NCBI GenBank assembly: GCA_945939115.1
Contig: CAMEVC010000006.1
Coordinates: forward strand, 24,036 to 88,035
Direction: 5' to 3'
DNA from: an uncultured Eubacterium sp.
Lineage (GTDB): Bacteria; Bacillota; Clostridia; Lachnospirales; Lachnospiraceae
Length of the DNA: 64,000 nt
The translations under genes and the position numbers were made by a program. Each line of letters starts with the position of its first letter. Within the stretch, counting starts at the first letter, position 1. The notes beneath the pieces are model-generated. The model did not search any database, had not been told where the DNA came from, and worked only from the letters and a program-made list of their open reading frames with translations. Shown here piece by piece: positions 18,262 to 27,159 of the stretch.

Positions 18262-19167
18262 TTATATATTAGTGTCAAAGAATTTCTCTGCCGTATCCGA
18301 AAGAATAGCTGTACCAACACCCTTATTGGTAAATATCTCAAGTAACAGGCAGTGTGGTATTCTACCGTCAAGTATATGGACTCTCGAAACCCCATGCTCA
18401 ATTGCATCAATACAGTTGTTAAGCTTTGGAAGCATTCCTCCACCGATTGTTCCACTCTCAAGAAGCTGTCTTGCCTCTGTTGTTGAGAGTTCTGAGATGA
18501 GTGAATTCTTATCATTGTAATCCTTATAAACGCCCTCAATATCAGTAAGAAATGCAAGTTTTTCAGCATTAACTGCTCTTGCTATGGCGCAGGCTGCGTC
18601 ATCTGCATTTATATTATAAGCATGGAAATTATCATCGTATCCTATAGGGCATATAACAGGAAGAAAATCATCTTTCAGAAGAGAATGAATAAGTGTTGTG
18701 TCAACCTCCCTGACTTCTCCTACATATCCGATGTCCTCACCCTTGGAGTACTTCTTGTCGACCTTTAACATGCCGCCATCTTTGCCGCTAATACCGCAGG
18801 CCTTAACGCCAAGTTCTTCTATCATTGAAACCAGGCTCTTATTTACCTTATTAAGCACCATCTCAGCAATTTCCATAGTAGGCTCATCTGTAACACGCAG
18901 ACCATTCTTGAACTCCGGTGTCATGCCTGACTTCTCAACCCACTTGCTTATTTCCTTGCCGCCTCCGTGAACAATGATTGGCTTGAATCCAACCAGTTTA
19001 AGAAGAACTACATCCTGAATAACCTTTTTCTTTAGTTCTTCGTCTACCATAGCACTTCCGCCATATTTAACAACAATAATCTTCCTGTTGAACTTCTGTA
19101 TGTATGGAAGCGCCTCAACAAGCACCTGCGCTTTCATTAACTCCTCTGTCATATCCTTTGCACTCAT
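18262..19167 (-). CDS. argB: Acetylglutamate kinase
   Basis: A 301-residue amino-acid kinase: [16 protein letters not shown] (phosphate-binding Lys-Gly-Gly), [40 protein letters not shown] and [14 protein letters not shown]. It phosphorylates N-acetylglutamate, second step of arginine synthesis. The N-terminal helix ([15 protein letters not shown]) is of the kind seen in arginine-inhibited hexameric enzymes, so feedback inhibition is likely. GGGAGG precedes the ATG. Confidence 0.95.
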   Translation of the reverse strand: MSAKDMTEELMKAQVLVEALPYIQKFNRKIIVVKYGGSAMVDEELKKKVIQDVVLLKLVGFKPIIVHGGGKEISKWVEKSGMTPEFKNGLRVTDEPTMEIAEMVLNKVNKSLVSMIEELGVKACGISGKDGGMLKVDKKYSKGEDIGYVGEVREVDTTLIHSLLKDDFLPVICPIGYDDNFHAYNINADDAACAIARAVNAEKLAFLTDIEGVYKDYNDKNSLISELSTTEARQLLESGTIGGGMLPKLNNCIDAIEHGVSRVHILDGRIPHCLLLEIFTNKGVGTAILSDTAEKFFDTNI

Positions 19168-19221
19168 ATTTTCCTCCCAGTTCTCATCAATTATCTGACA
19201 AATGTAAATGCTGCCTTAATA

Positions 19222-20448
19222 TCAGCTTCTGTAATCCGCATTTATCTTAACGTAGTCAAAAGTAAGATCACATCCCCATGCTGTTGCCCTCGCATCACCC
19301 TGCTTAACATCGGCAATTGCAATAACCGGATTCTTTGAAAGTATCTCTGTAGCTTTATCTTCACTGTAATCTGTTGCCGTGCCATCCTCTACAATCTGAA
19401 TCTTTCCTGCTTCACTCTCAAAGAATATATCAACCTTCTCCGGGTCGAAATCTGCCCCTGAATATCCCATGGCACACAGAATTCTTCCCCAGTTAGCATC
19501 ATGACCAAATATGGCCGCCTTAGTAAGATTAGAGGTAACAATTGACTTTGCAAGAACCTTAGCTTCCTCTTTCGTCTTTGCTCCCTTTACCTGTACTTCA
19601 AACAAACATGTACATCCCTCTCCGTCACCGGCAATCATCTTAGACAGTTCTGTAAACACATAAGAAAGTCCCTCATAGAACGCATCGTAATCAGCGCCCT
19701 CCTCCGTAATCTTCTTATTGCCTGCCATTGCGTTAGCAAGCACAAGAGCTGTATCATTGGTTGATGTATCACCATCTACTGATATCATGTTAAATGAATC
19801 ATCAACAATGGCACTTGTCATCTTCTGAAGTACTGCCTTATCAATATCACAGTCTGTTGTAATATAACAGAGCATTGTGGCCATATTAGGGTGAATCATA
19901 CCGGCACCCTTGCACATACCTCCTATTGTCACCTTAGTTCCGTCAATATCAACTTCTACAGCAACCTGCTTACTTCTGGTATCCGTTGTCATAATGGCCT
20001 CTGCCGCCATAGTTCCAGCCTCTAATGAATCATCCAGCATCGGTGCCAGCTTATCAATACCTGCGCATATTCTGTCAACAGGAAGCTGCATTCCTATAAC
20101 TCCTGTGGAACCAATAAGCACGGAATTCTCAGGAATTCCAAGCACCTTAGCCACCCCTTTTGCTTCCGCAGCACAGGCATTGTCTCCCTCTGCTCCGGTA
20201 CAGGCATTGGCAACTCCGCTGTTTACCACTATTGCCTGTGAATATGCCTCATTATATACAATATTGCGGTCCCATTTTACAGGGGCTGCAAACACTTTGT
20301 TAGTTGTAAATGTACCTGCCGTAACGCAAGGCTTCTCGCTGTACACCAGTGCCATATCCTTCTTTCCATTAGTGTACTTAATTGCAGCTGCACAGCCTGC
20401 AGCCTTAAACCCTTTAGCTGCTGTAACGCCACCATCTATTATCTTCAT
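19222..20448 (-). CDS. argJ: Bifunctional glutamate N-acetyltransferase/N-acetylglutamate synthase
   Basis: About 408 residues of the ArgJ family. VVNSGVANACTGAEGD and the autocleavage region MIHPNMATMLCYITTD are present, with the nucleophilic Thr in NMATML that splits the chain into alpha and beta subunits. FGHDANWGRILCAMGYSG and the C-terminal GCDLTFDYVKINADYRS are also typical. It recycles acetyl from N-acetylornithine to glutamate. Start ATG at 20448, nine bases after AAGGAG; an ATG six bases earlier is too close. Confidence 0.95.
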   Translation of the reverse strand: MKIIDGGVTAAKGFKAAGCAAAIKYTNGKKDMALVYSEKPCVTAGTFTTNKVFAAPVKWDRNIVYNEAYSQAIVVNSGVANACTGAEGDNACAAEAKGVAKVLGIPENSVLIGSTGVIGMQLPVDRICAGIDKLAPMLDDSLEAGTMAAEAIMTTDTRSKQVAVEVDIDGTKVTIGGMCKGAGMIHPNMATMLCYITTDCDIDKAVLQKMTSAIVDDSFNMISVDGDTSTNDTALVLANAMAGNKKITEEGADYDAFYEGLSYVFTELSKMIAGDGEGCTCLFEVQVKGAKTKEEAKVLAKSIVTSNLTKAAIFGHDANWGRILCAMGYSGADFDPEKVDIFFESEAGKIQIVEDGTATDYSEDKATEILSKNPVIAIADVKQGDARATAWGCDLTFDYVKINADYRS

Positions 20449-20504
20449 AATCATAATCTCCTTATTAAAATGTAATGAATCAAATTACTATAAATGATAT
20501 TATT

Positions 20505-21551
20505 CTAAGGGAACATAGGCGCAAGCTGTAATCCCTCATTCTCCGGAAGTCCGAAGAGAAGATTCATATTCTGCACCGCCTGTCCTGCAGCGCCCTTAAC
20601 AAGATTATCAAGCGCTCCCATCATTATTAATCTGTTCGTTCTCGGCTCTATCTTAAATCCGATATCAACGAAATTACTTCCCTCAACCCAGCGTGTCTCC
20701 GGACATACATCCTTAGGAAGTACTCTTATGAAATATTCCTTGTCATAATATCTGTCATATACTGCCTTCACATCTTCATATGTAACATTCTTTGCTAAGT
20801 TGGCATATGCAGTCACAAGTATTCCTCTGTTCATAGGAACGAGATGTGGAGTGAAAATAAGCTTTATATCATCTCTTCCGCATGCATATCCCAATTGTTC
20901 CTCTATCTCAGGAGTGTGTCTGTGTGTTCCGACACCGTAGGCCTTCATACTCTCATTAACCTCGCAGAACAGGTTGGCAACTTTAGCACCTCTTCCAGCA
21001 CCTGATGTTCCACTCTTGGCATCTATAATAATGGAATCCGGATTGATAATTCCCTCCTTAACCATCGGGTAAAGAGTAAGAATTGATGTAGTTGTATAAC
21101 ATCCCGGATTAGCAATAATTCTTGTATCCTTATTAACCTTATCTCTGTTAATCTCACATAATCCATAAACTGCTTCATCTATATACTGTGGTGACTTGTG
21201 TTCAAGCTTATACCACTGCTCATATATATCCACATTCTTAAGCCTGAAATCTGCACTGAGATCGATTATCTTAGTCTTGGAAAGAATATCATCATTGACT
21301 AAAGATGCACACAGTCCCTGTGGTGTAGCAGTGAATATTACATCCACCTCGTCAGACAACTGTTCCATATTATCATCCATACATTTTGCATCAACAAGTC
21401 TGAACATATTTCTATAGACATCAGAATAATTCTGATCAATATAGCTTCTGGAACCAAGCCATACAATCTCAACATCCTTATGACCTAATAACAATCTCAC
21501 AAGCTCATTACCTGCATATCCTGTTGCTCCGATAATACCTACTTTAATCAT
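20505..21551 (-). CDS. argC: N-acetyl-gamma-glutamyl-phosphate reductase
   Basis: About 348 residues beginning MIKVGIIGATGYAGNELVRL, the NADPH loop, with the catalytic IANPGCYTTTSILTL and HRHTPEIEEQL further on. It reduces N-acetylglutamyl phosphate to the semialdehyde. The frame stays open 189 bases upstream to 21740, but the ATG at 21551 has GGGAGG at the right distance and begins the conserved domain, so it is the start. It opens the argCJBD operon, divergent from argG. Confidence 0.95.
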   Translation of the reverse strand: MIKVGIIGATGYAGNELVRLLLGHKDVEIVWLGSRSYIDQNYSDVYRNMFRLVDAKCMDDNMEQLSDEVDVIFTATPQGLCASLVNDDILSKTKIIDLSADFRLKNVDIYEQWYKLEHKSPQYIDEAVYGLCEINRDKVNKDTRIIANPGCYTTTSILTLYPMVKEGIINPDSIIIDAKSGTSGAGRGAKVANLFCEVNESMKAYGVGTHRHTPEIEEQLGYACGRDDIKLIFTPHLVPMNRGILVTAYANLAKNVTYEDVKAVYDRYYDKEYFIRVLPKDVCPETRWVEGSNFVDIGFKIEPRTNRLIMMGALDNLVKGAAGQAVQNMNLLFGLPENEGLQLAPMFP

Positions 21552-21670
21552 AATTCCTCCCTGGTAAATGCACCAATATTGCATATATTCATTCTTTTTG
21601 CATAAAATCCAGCAAAATCTAAATTGATAACCTTCATTATAACAACTTTTTTCCTCATGTAAAGCATATT

Positions 21671-21751
21671 TTGAATAAATTTTATATTTATGCATTTTTA
21701 TTGCATATTCATGTATATTATGCATAATTTTGTGTTGCATTTTTATATAAT
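21671..21751. promoter_or_regulatory. Divergent arginine control region with TGCAT palindromes
   Basis: Between argC and argG the AT-rich sequence carries repeated TGCAT/ATGCA half sites. ATTATGCATAAT (21717-21728) is a perfect palindrome lying where the -35 element of an argG promoter with -10 TATAAT (21746-21751) would be; TGCATTTTTATTGCA (21691-21705) is a second near-palindrome, and CATGAAT on the minus strand (21706-21712) resembles an ARG-box half. ArgR/AhrC binding is inferred from position and resemblance to ARG boxes. Confidence 0.5.
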
Positions 21752-21830
21752 GTGGTTTATTATAGTTGGCAGGTGCATAACAGACTACTATATGCTATGC
21801 AACAGACTTTATATACGGAGGATTCTATTA

Positions 21831-23057
21831 ATGAAAGAAAAGGTTATTCTTGCTTATTCTGGCGGACTTGACACAACTGCCATCATCCCTTGGTTAAAGG
21901 AAACATATGATTATGATGTTATATGTGTCTGCGCTGACTGCGGTCAGGAGGAGGAGCTGGACGGACTTGAGCAGAGAGCTCTCTCTTGTGGTGCTTCTAA
22001 ATTATACATCGAAGATCTTACAGATGAGTTCTGCGACAAGTACATTGTTCCTTGTGTTCAGGCTCACGCTGTTTATGAAAATAAATATTTGCTCGGTACT
22101 TCTATGGCAAGACCACTTATTGCCAAGAGACTTGTTGAGATTGCACGTAAAGAGGGCGCTGTTGCCATCTGCCACGGTGCAACAGGTAAAGGTAATGACC
22201 AGATAAGATTCGAGCTTACAATTAAAGCATTAGCTCCGGATATTAAGATTATCGCTCCTTGGAGAAATGAGAAATGGACTCTTAAGTCACGTGAGGATGA
22301 GATTGAATACTGCAGACAGCACGGCATTCATCTTCCATTCAGCGTAGATACAAGCTACAGCCGTGACCGTAATATCTGGCATATAAGCCATGAGGGTCTT
22401 GAGCTTGAGGATCCTGCTAACGAGCCTAACTACAAGCACCTCTTAGTTCTCGGCTGCACTCCGGAGGAAGCTCCTGATGAACCTGAATATGTTACTATGA
22501 CATTTGAGAAGGGTGTTCCAAAGTCAGTTAATGGCAAGGAGATGAAGGTATCTGATATTATCAGAGAGCTTAACAGACTTGGTGCTAAACATGGAATCGG
22601 TATCATTGATATTGTTGAGAACCGTGTTGTCGGAATGAAATCACGTGGTGTTTACGAGACTCCTGGCGGAACAATTCTCTATGAAGCTCATCAGCAGCTT
22701 GAGGAATTAGTTCTTGACAGAGATACAACAACCTTCAAGATGGATGTTGCCAACAAGTTTGCTCAGGTTGTATATGAAGGAAAGTGGGAGACTCCACTTC
22801 GTGAAGCGCTTCAGGCTTTCGTTGAGAAGACACAGGAATATGTTACAGGTGAAGTAAGATTCAGACTTTACAAGGGTAATATAATCAAGGCAGGAACAAC
22901 TTCTCCATATTCACTCTACAATGAGTCAATTGCATCCTTCACAACAGGTGATCTCTACGACCATCACGATGCAGAGGGCTTTATCAATCTCTTCGGACTT
23001 TCACTTAAGGTAAGAGCAATGAAGCAGAATGAGAATGAGAAGAAGAATAACAGATAA
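21831..23057 (+). CDS. argG: Argininosuccinate synthase
   Basis: About 408 residues starting [20 protein letters not shown], the PP-loop ATP pyrophosphatase motif. [42 protein letters not shown] and [17 protein letters not shown] complete the ArgG signature. It joins citrulline and aspartate. ATG 21831 follows CGGAGG; the frame is open upstream to 21690 but without conservation. It runs opposite to argC and ends at a strong terminator. argF and argH are not in the window. Codon use here leans to GAG/CTT, as in a well-expressed gene. Confidence 0.96.
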   Translation: MKEKVILAYSGGLDTTAIIPWLKETYDYDVICVCADCGQEEELDGLEQRALSCGASKLYIEDLTDEFCDKYIVPCVQAHAVYENKYLLGTSMARPLIAKRLVEIARKEGAVAICHGATGKGNDQIRFELTIKALAPDIKIIAPWRNEKWTLKSREDEIEYCRQHGIHLPFSVDTSYSRDRNIWHISHEGLELEDPANEPNYKHLLVLGCTPEEAPDEPEYVTMTFEKGVPKSVNGKEMKVSDIIRELNRLGAKHGIGIIDIVENRVVGMKSRGVYETPGGTILYEAHQQLEELVLDRDTTTFKMDVANKFAQVVYEGKWETPLREALQAFVEKTQEYVTGEVRFRLYKGNIIKAGTTSPYSLYNESIASFTTGDLYDHHDAEGFINLFGLSLKVRAMKQNENEKKNNR

Positions 23058-23071
23058 GATGGTTATACATG

Positions 23072-23112
23072 AAAAAAAGCTGTCGCACTGAAATAGTGCG
23101 GCAGCTTTTTTT
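23072..23112 (+). terminator. Rho-independent terminator of argG
   Basis: AAAAGCTGTCGCACT pairs with AGTGCGGCAGCTTTT around a five-base loop, followed by a T run. It lies 14 bases after argG. Confidence 0.92.
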
Positions 23113-23241
23113 ACCCAACAGATAACCATTTTCTATGTCTTCTTTATATATTATATTTGCGTATAGATAAACATATCTATCACAAGTAAGTAAATTAAAT
23201 GTAAAATTACTTTACAGGGAATATCAAGTCAGAAAGAATAG

Positions 23242-24408
23242 TCACTTATCAAACTTATTCTTATTAATATTCTTCTCTTCCACTTTATTATTGACAAAGG
23301 TTCTAAGAAGTGCATAGCACACTGAACTAATCGGTATGAAAGTCAGCATTCCCATTATTCCAAACAGATTACCGCCAATTGTAACAGCAACTAAAACCCA
23401 CATTCCCGGAAGACCAACTGAATTCCCAACTACATGCGGATATATGAGATTACCCTCTATCTGCTGCAGAATCAGGAATATGGCAATGAATATGAGCGCC
23501 TTCAAAGGACTTGTCATCATGATAAGCACTACACCCACAGCACATCCAATAAATGCACCAACAATCGGCACAAGAGCAGTAACTCCGATAATTATTCCAA
23601 TAAGAAGTGCATATGGCATTCTTAAAATGCTCAGTGTAATAACAAACAATGCTCCGAGAATACATGCTTCAAGGCACTGCCCTGACAGGAAATTAGAAAA
23701 CGTTGTATTAGTCAGTCTTAAAATCTCAACAATCTGGTCTGCCCTTCGCTCTGAAACCATTACATACAAAAGCTTCTTGCACTGTGATGCCAGCTTTTCC
23801 TTCTGAAACAGCACATATACAGAGAATACAAACCCGATAAAGAAATTAGTAATACCTGAAAAAAGTCCGCTTATAGCACCTATTCCGCCATTAATGATTC
23901 CTTTCGTTCCAATTGAGAGGAAATTCATCATATTCGCAAGAACAGAATCCCAATTGATTGAAATGCTGTTCAGTTTCTCCTCATATTCCGGATATGAAGC
24001 AAGCATTGTCTGAAGCCATGCAAGAAGCTTATTAAATGCAACAGGTACCTGGCTTATAAGATCCGCTATAGTATTCACAAGCTCCGGAACAACAATCAGA
24101 AGTACTCCGGCTATTACAGCAATAATGATAATAAGCGTCAGAAAATATGCCAGTACTCTTACTAACTTGTTGTGCTGTTTCTTACATTTCTTATCAACAA
24201 GCTTTTTGATATTCTTCTCAATAGCTTTCATCGGAACATTGAATATAAATGCAATTACTCCTCCCACAATAAATGGCATAATAAGCCCTGCAAGATAAGA
24301 TATAGTACCAAGAATACCGGTAATATTATTCAATGCAAGATATATCAGGATTAATACAGCTCCTATAGTAATTCCCCTGATTACATACTTGTCCATAAAA
24401 CGCTTCAT
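23242..24408 (-). CDS. AI-2E family transporter (PerM/YdiK type)
   Basis: About 388 residues with some seven or eight membrane helices. It begins MKRFMDKYVIRGITIGAVLI and holds the AI-2E exporter family features: a central soluble stretch (QTMLASYPEYEEKLNSISIN) and a C-terminal block (LVPIVGAFIGCAVGVVLIMM, IEGNLIYPHVVGNSVGLPGM). Members export autoinducer-2 or exchange ions. The ATG at 24408 follows GGAGGGG; the frame extends 22 codons further without a site. No operon partner. The substrate is not predictable. Confidence 0.85.
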   Translation of the reverse strand: MKRFMDKYVIRGITIGAVLILIYLALNNITGILGTISYLAGLIMPFIVGGVIAFIFNVPMKAIEKNIKKLVDKKCKKQHNKLVRVLAYFLTLIIIIAVIAGVLLIVVPELVNTIADLISQVPVAFNKLLAWLQTMLASYPEYEEKLNSISINWDSVLANMMNFLSIGTKGIINGGIGAISGLFSGITNFFIGFVFSVYVLFQKEKLASQCKKLLYVMVSERRADQIVEILRLTNTTFSNFLSGQCLEACILGALFVITLSILRMPYALLIGIIIGVTALVPIVGAFIGCAVGVVLIMMTSPLKALIFIAIFLILQQIEGNLIYPHVVGNSVGLPGMWVLVAVTIGGNLFGIMGMLTFIPISSVCYALLRTFVNNKVEEKNINKNKFDK

Positions 24409-24512
24409 ATGTCCCCTCCAACTGGTTATGTATAATGTATAGCACCTACATAATACTATACCAAAAGAATACATTCAAACTATTTATGTTTTTTTTAGAA
24501 ATATACAGATTT

Positions 24513-25112
24513 CTAGTTATACTGCGCATCCACCATACTCATCATCATTCTCATATTAAATGTGCCCATAAATTTCACTGTTGGCAGATACACAAAATGT
24601 TTCTTCTGTACAACACAGTCATCCTCATACTCTCCATCATACACCTCAAGACGCATAACCTCATTTACAATCTGTCCCTTTCCCGGCTCCACATTAAATG
24701 CCCCCTCGATAAACGGTGCATAACATTCTCTCTTGCCCTGAGAAGAAGGGTCATAGGCAATAAATGTATGTATTATACTCTCATATTTAGTTATAAACAG
24801 ACCATTTTCAACCCCGCTTTCTTTAAGAGCATTTGCATAAAGAGCCATCTCCTCCTCATACACGGCAGACTGACTGATAATTATTTCTTCAAGTTCTCCT
24901 GCTGTCATTGGTATATTCTCTGCAAAGAAAAATGCTATGGGCTGAATGCTTCCGCATAATAAGAAGCTGCTCATATCAGAGTTAAGTGTCCTTACAACCT
25001 CCAGCTTATCAGTATCTGACATATACATAAGCACTGCAAAACTTCCTTTATCAGTGAACTCCTTTAACATATTGATTGCTGCTTTTAATTCTGTTCTTGA
25101 AAAATGTCTCAT
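24513..25112 (-). CDS. Hypothetical cytoplasmic protein, 199 residues
   Basis: I do not recognise this protein. It has 199 residues, no signal peptide or membrane segment, and an alternating helix/strand composition: MRHFSRTELKAAINMLKEF is amphipathic, AVLMYMSDTDKLEVVRTL and GLFITKYESIIHTFIAYD look like strands. A Met-rich tail (FNMRMMMSMVDAQYN) is unusual. A GGAG site lies before the ATG. It follows a large intergenic palindrome and is monocistronic. The composition recalls SseB-type small domains, but that is only a guess. Confidence 0.65.
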   Translation of the reverse strand: MRHFSRTELKAAINMLKEFTDKGSFAVLMYMSDTDKLEVVRTLNSDMSSFLLCGSIQPIAFFFAENIPMTAGELEEIIISQSAVYEEEMALYANALKESGVENGLFITKYESIIHTFIAYDPSSQGKRECYAPFIEGAFNVEPGKGQIVNEVMRLEVYDGEYEDDCVVQKKHFVYLPTVKFMGTFNMRMMMSMVDAQYN

Positions 25113-25148
25113 ATATTATTCTCCATTATAAATATTGTGTATTGTAAT

Positions 25149-25207
25149 ATCCCAGTCACAGACGGGATAACCACGCTATGGGTGATTATACCATCTGCGT
25201 CCGGGAT
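25149..25207. repeat. 59-nt intergenic palindrome
   Basis: ATCCC at 25149 and GGGAT at 25207 close an imperfect inverted repeat that pairs over almost its whole length with G-U wobbles, around a loop near CGCTATG. On the minus strand it sits between a surface-protein gene and the 199-residue gene. No T run follows on that strand, so it is not a classical terminator. Confidence 0.65.
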
Positions 25208-25222
25208 TTTCACTGTCAAATA

Positions 25223-26566
25223 TTAGTTTTCTTTAGACTTTATTCCCCTTTTATTTCCATAAAAAACTGCTGTCATACACATAATAGCTGAAACTGCCAC
25301 TATAACAGTATACATGCACACAGCTTTAGAATCCGCAGTTTTAACAACTTCTTCATCTGCTGCCACCTCATTATGTGCTGTCTCATTATGTGCTGTAGCA
25401 CTCTCTTCCTGCACTGACGGCTCTGTATCTTCTTCCGGCAGTGTTGGTGTGTCGCTCTCTCTTTCCTGTGTTTCAGGCTCAGCAGGACTTACATATTCAC
25501 TTAATGAAAATGCGAACTCCATCCCCCATGATGTCTGCTGATAAGGATTGGTTGTGTAAGGCCCGTTAAGATGAAGATGGGCATTAATAATATCCTTAGC
25601 TTCAATCATTCCTGCATTAAGCAGTCCAACTTTGGAATTCATATACTCATCTGCGTTATTCTCGTTACGCATCCAGCTTCCAAAGGAATATCTGCCTGAC
25701 AGACAGTCTTCATCGCTCACAGTGACATCATCCATTGTGAGAGAGAGAAGATTATTATAAAACACATTATATCCCAGCTCTGCTATTTCCTTATCCTTTT
25801 CCCTCACATTTATCTTATATCCATCAAAAACATACTTACACAACTGGTCAACGCTGAATTGCTCCAGCTTTGAGTTATTTGTGTCGTATTTTTTATTTAA
25901 AAAATCTACATAATACCTGTCAATGTCCTCTAAACCATTAACATATCCGCTCTGTTTAAGTGATGAATCAATTATTTCATCCGTATAGTATCTGGAAGAA
26001 TTATTCTTCTTATCAAGCCCCATAAGTTCTTTTAATGCCGAATTGCTTGTCCTCCACACTGTACTTGTAACCTTAACAGGTCTGTTGCTAAAAGTGACTG
26101 CACCCTTAACATATAACTCCTCATTACCTTCTGTGTCAGCATAATTCCCATCTGTAATCTGAAGAGACCCTTTCGAATACTCGTATTCTGTATCTGACCT
26201 GTTTATGATATTAACATAGAAATTCTCCCCATCTCCCGGCATATAGGTCGCCCCGTCATAATGTTTCTCGAGATCACTTATAAGATTTATATGGATTTCT
26301 CCACCCTTATAATCCTCCGGAATAGTATAGGTAAAATAATAATTATACTGCCATTCTGACTTATCATACTCATCTTTAATGTCCACAAGTATCCCCTCTG
26401 ATGTATCCCCCGGCTTAACTGCCTGTTCATCCAGTTTCCACCTGCTGTCCGACACAATATAATTATTTTCTGCCAGAATCTTTGTCTTACCGGTAATTTC
26501 CGCTGTCAATGCAACCAATGCTAATGCTGATAAGACAGCAGTATACTTTAAAAGCCTTTTTACCAT
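25223..26566 (-). CDS. Membrane-anchored surface protein with stalk
   Basis: A 447-residue protein. Residues 1-31 form a signal peptide (LLKYTAVLSALALVALTAE). A large extracellular region of mixed beta type follows (WQYNYYFTYTIPEDYKG, YMPGDGENFYVNIIN). From about residue 365 a Glu/Pro/Thr/Ser-rich stalk (TPTLPEEDTEPSVQEESATA) leads to a C-terminal membrane helix (VCMYTVIVAVSAIMCMTAVF) and a short basic tail. I recognise no family for the extracellular part, and see no LPXTG motif. Likely anchored on the cell surface; ligand unknown. Confidence 0.7.
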   Translation of the reverse strand: MVKRLLKYTAVLSALALVALTAEITGKTKILAENNYIVSDSRWKLDEQAVKPGDTSEGILVDIKDEYDKSEWQYNYYFTYTIPEDYKGGEIHINLISDLEKHYDGATYMPGDGENFYVNIINRSDTEYEYSKGSLQITDGNYADTEGNEELYVKGAVTFSNRPVKVTSTVWRTSNSALKELMGLDKKNNSSRYYTDEIIDSSLKQSGYVNGLEDIDRYYVDFLNKKYDTNNSKLEQFSVDQLCKYVFDGYKINVREKDKEIAELGYNVFYNNLLSLTMDDVTVSDEDCLSGRYSFGSWMRNENNADEYMNSKVGLLNAGMIEAKDIINAHLHLNGPYTTNPYQQTSWGMEFAFSLSEYVSPAEPETQERESDTPTLPEEDTEPSVQEESATAHNETAHNEVAADEEVVKTADSKAVCMYTVIVAVSAIMCMTAVFYGNKRGIKSKEN

Positions 26567-26699
26567 TTCCCTCTCCTTAAACTATAAATATTCATGGTAT
26601 TATTTTCATAATTCCATAATATGTATTCTATTCAGATTTTTTCTGTTTAATACATCATTTTCACTGCTTATTGTCCATCATAAGCAGAATATATGCGCC

Positions 26700-26732
26700 A
26701 AAAAGGTGGCTGTTTGCAGTGAAACAGCCACC
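26700..26732 (-). terminator. Rho-independent terminator after the P-II gene
   Basis: GGTGGCTGTTT (26705-26715) pairs perfectly with AAACAGCCACC (26722-26732), followed on the minus strand by five T. It ends the APC-permease/P-II unit. Confidence 0.9.
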
Positions 26733-26772
26733 CCTGAAAAATAGGAAAAGGTAATAAGTTATAATCTTTCTG

Positions 26773-27114
26773 TTAAAGGGCATCATCGCCAGTCTCACCG
26801 GTTCTTATCTTGACTGCTCCCTCGATATCTTTAATAAATATCTTACCATCACCAAAACTATTAGTGTTTAATTCATCTAACACCCTTTTTATAATACCAT
26901 CTACAATCTCATCCTTCACCACTGTTCTCACACTCAGCTTAGGCAGAAGATTAATTCCGGGAGTGTCATCTCTTGTGTAAACCTGCCCCGTTCCCTTCTG
27001 ATGTCCATATCCGAAAATAGTTGTAATCATCACACCTCTGGCGCCCTCGCAGTCCAGAATTCTCTTAAGATTTTCCAGCTTTTCCGGCTTAATAATAATC
27101 TCTAACTCTTTCAT
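26773..27114 (-). CDS. P-II family nitrogen regulatory protein
   Basis: A 113-residue P-II protein: MKELEIIIKPEKLENLKRIL, the T-loop region GYGHQKGTGQVYTRDD, and a C-loop ending VKIRTGETGDDAL. P-II trimers sense ATP/ADP and 2-oxoglutarate and control transporters and enzymes by T-loop contact. The T-loop differs from classical GlnB/GlnK (no RGxxxE-Y-R-G pattern; its only Tyr is in GQVYTR), so uridylylation is unlikely. It follows an APC amino-acid permease by 45 bases and ends at a terminator. The likely partner is that permease, by analogy with GlnK-AmtB. Confidence 0.87.
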   Translation of the reverse strand: MKELEIIIKPEKLENLKRILDCEGARGVMITTIFGYGHQKGTGQVYTRDDTPGINLLPKLSVRTVVKDEIVDGIIKRVLDELNTNSFGDGKIFIKDIEGAVKIRTGETGDDAL

Positions 27115-27159
27115 AAACCATAACCTCTCTTTATAAATGTGATTAATAGCATCACAATA

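Noticed and set aside
21552..21740. N-terminal extension of ArgC
   Set aside because: The open frame continues upstream but the conserved domain and a GGGAGG site begin at 21551.
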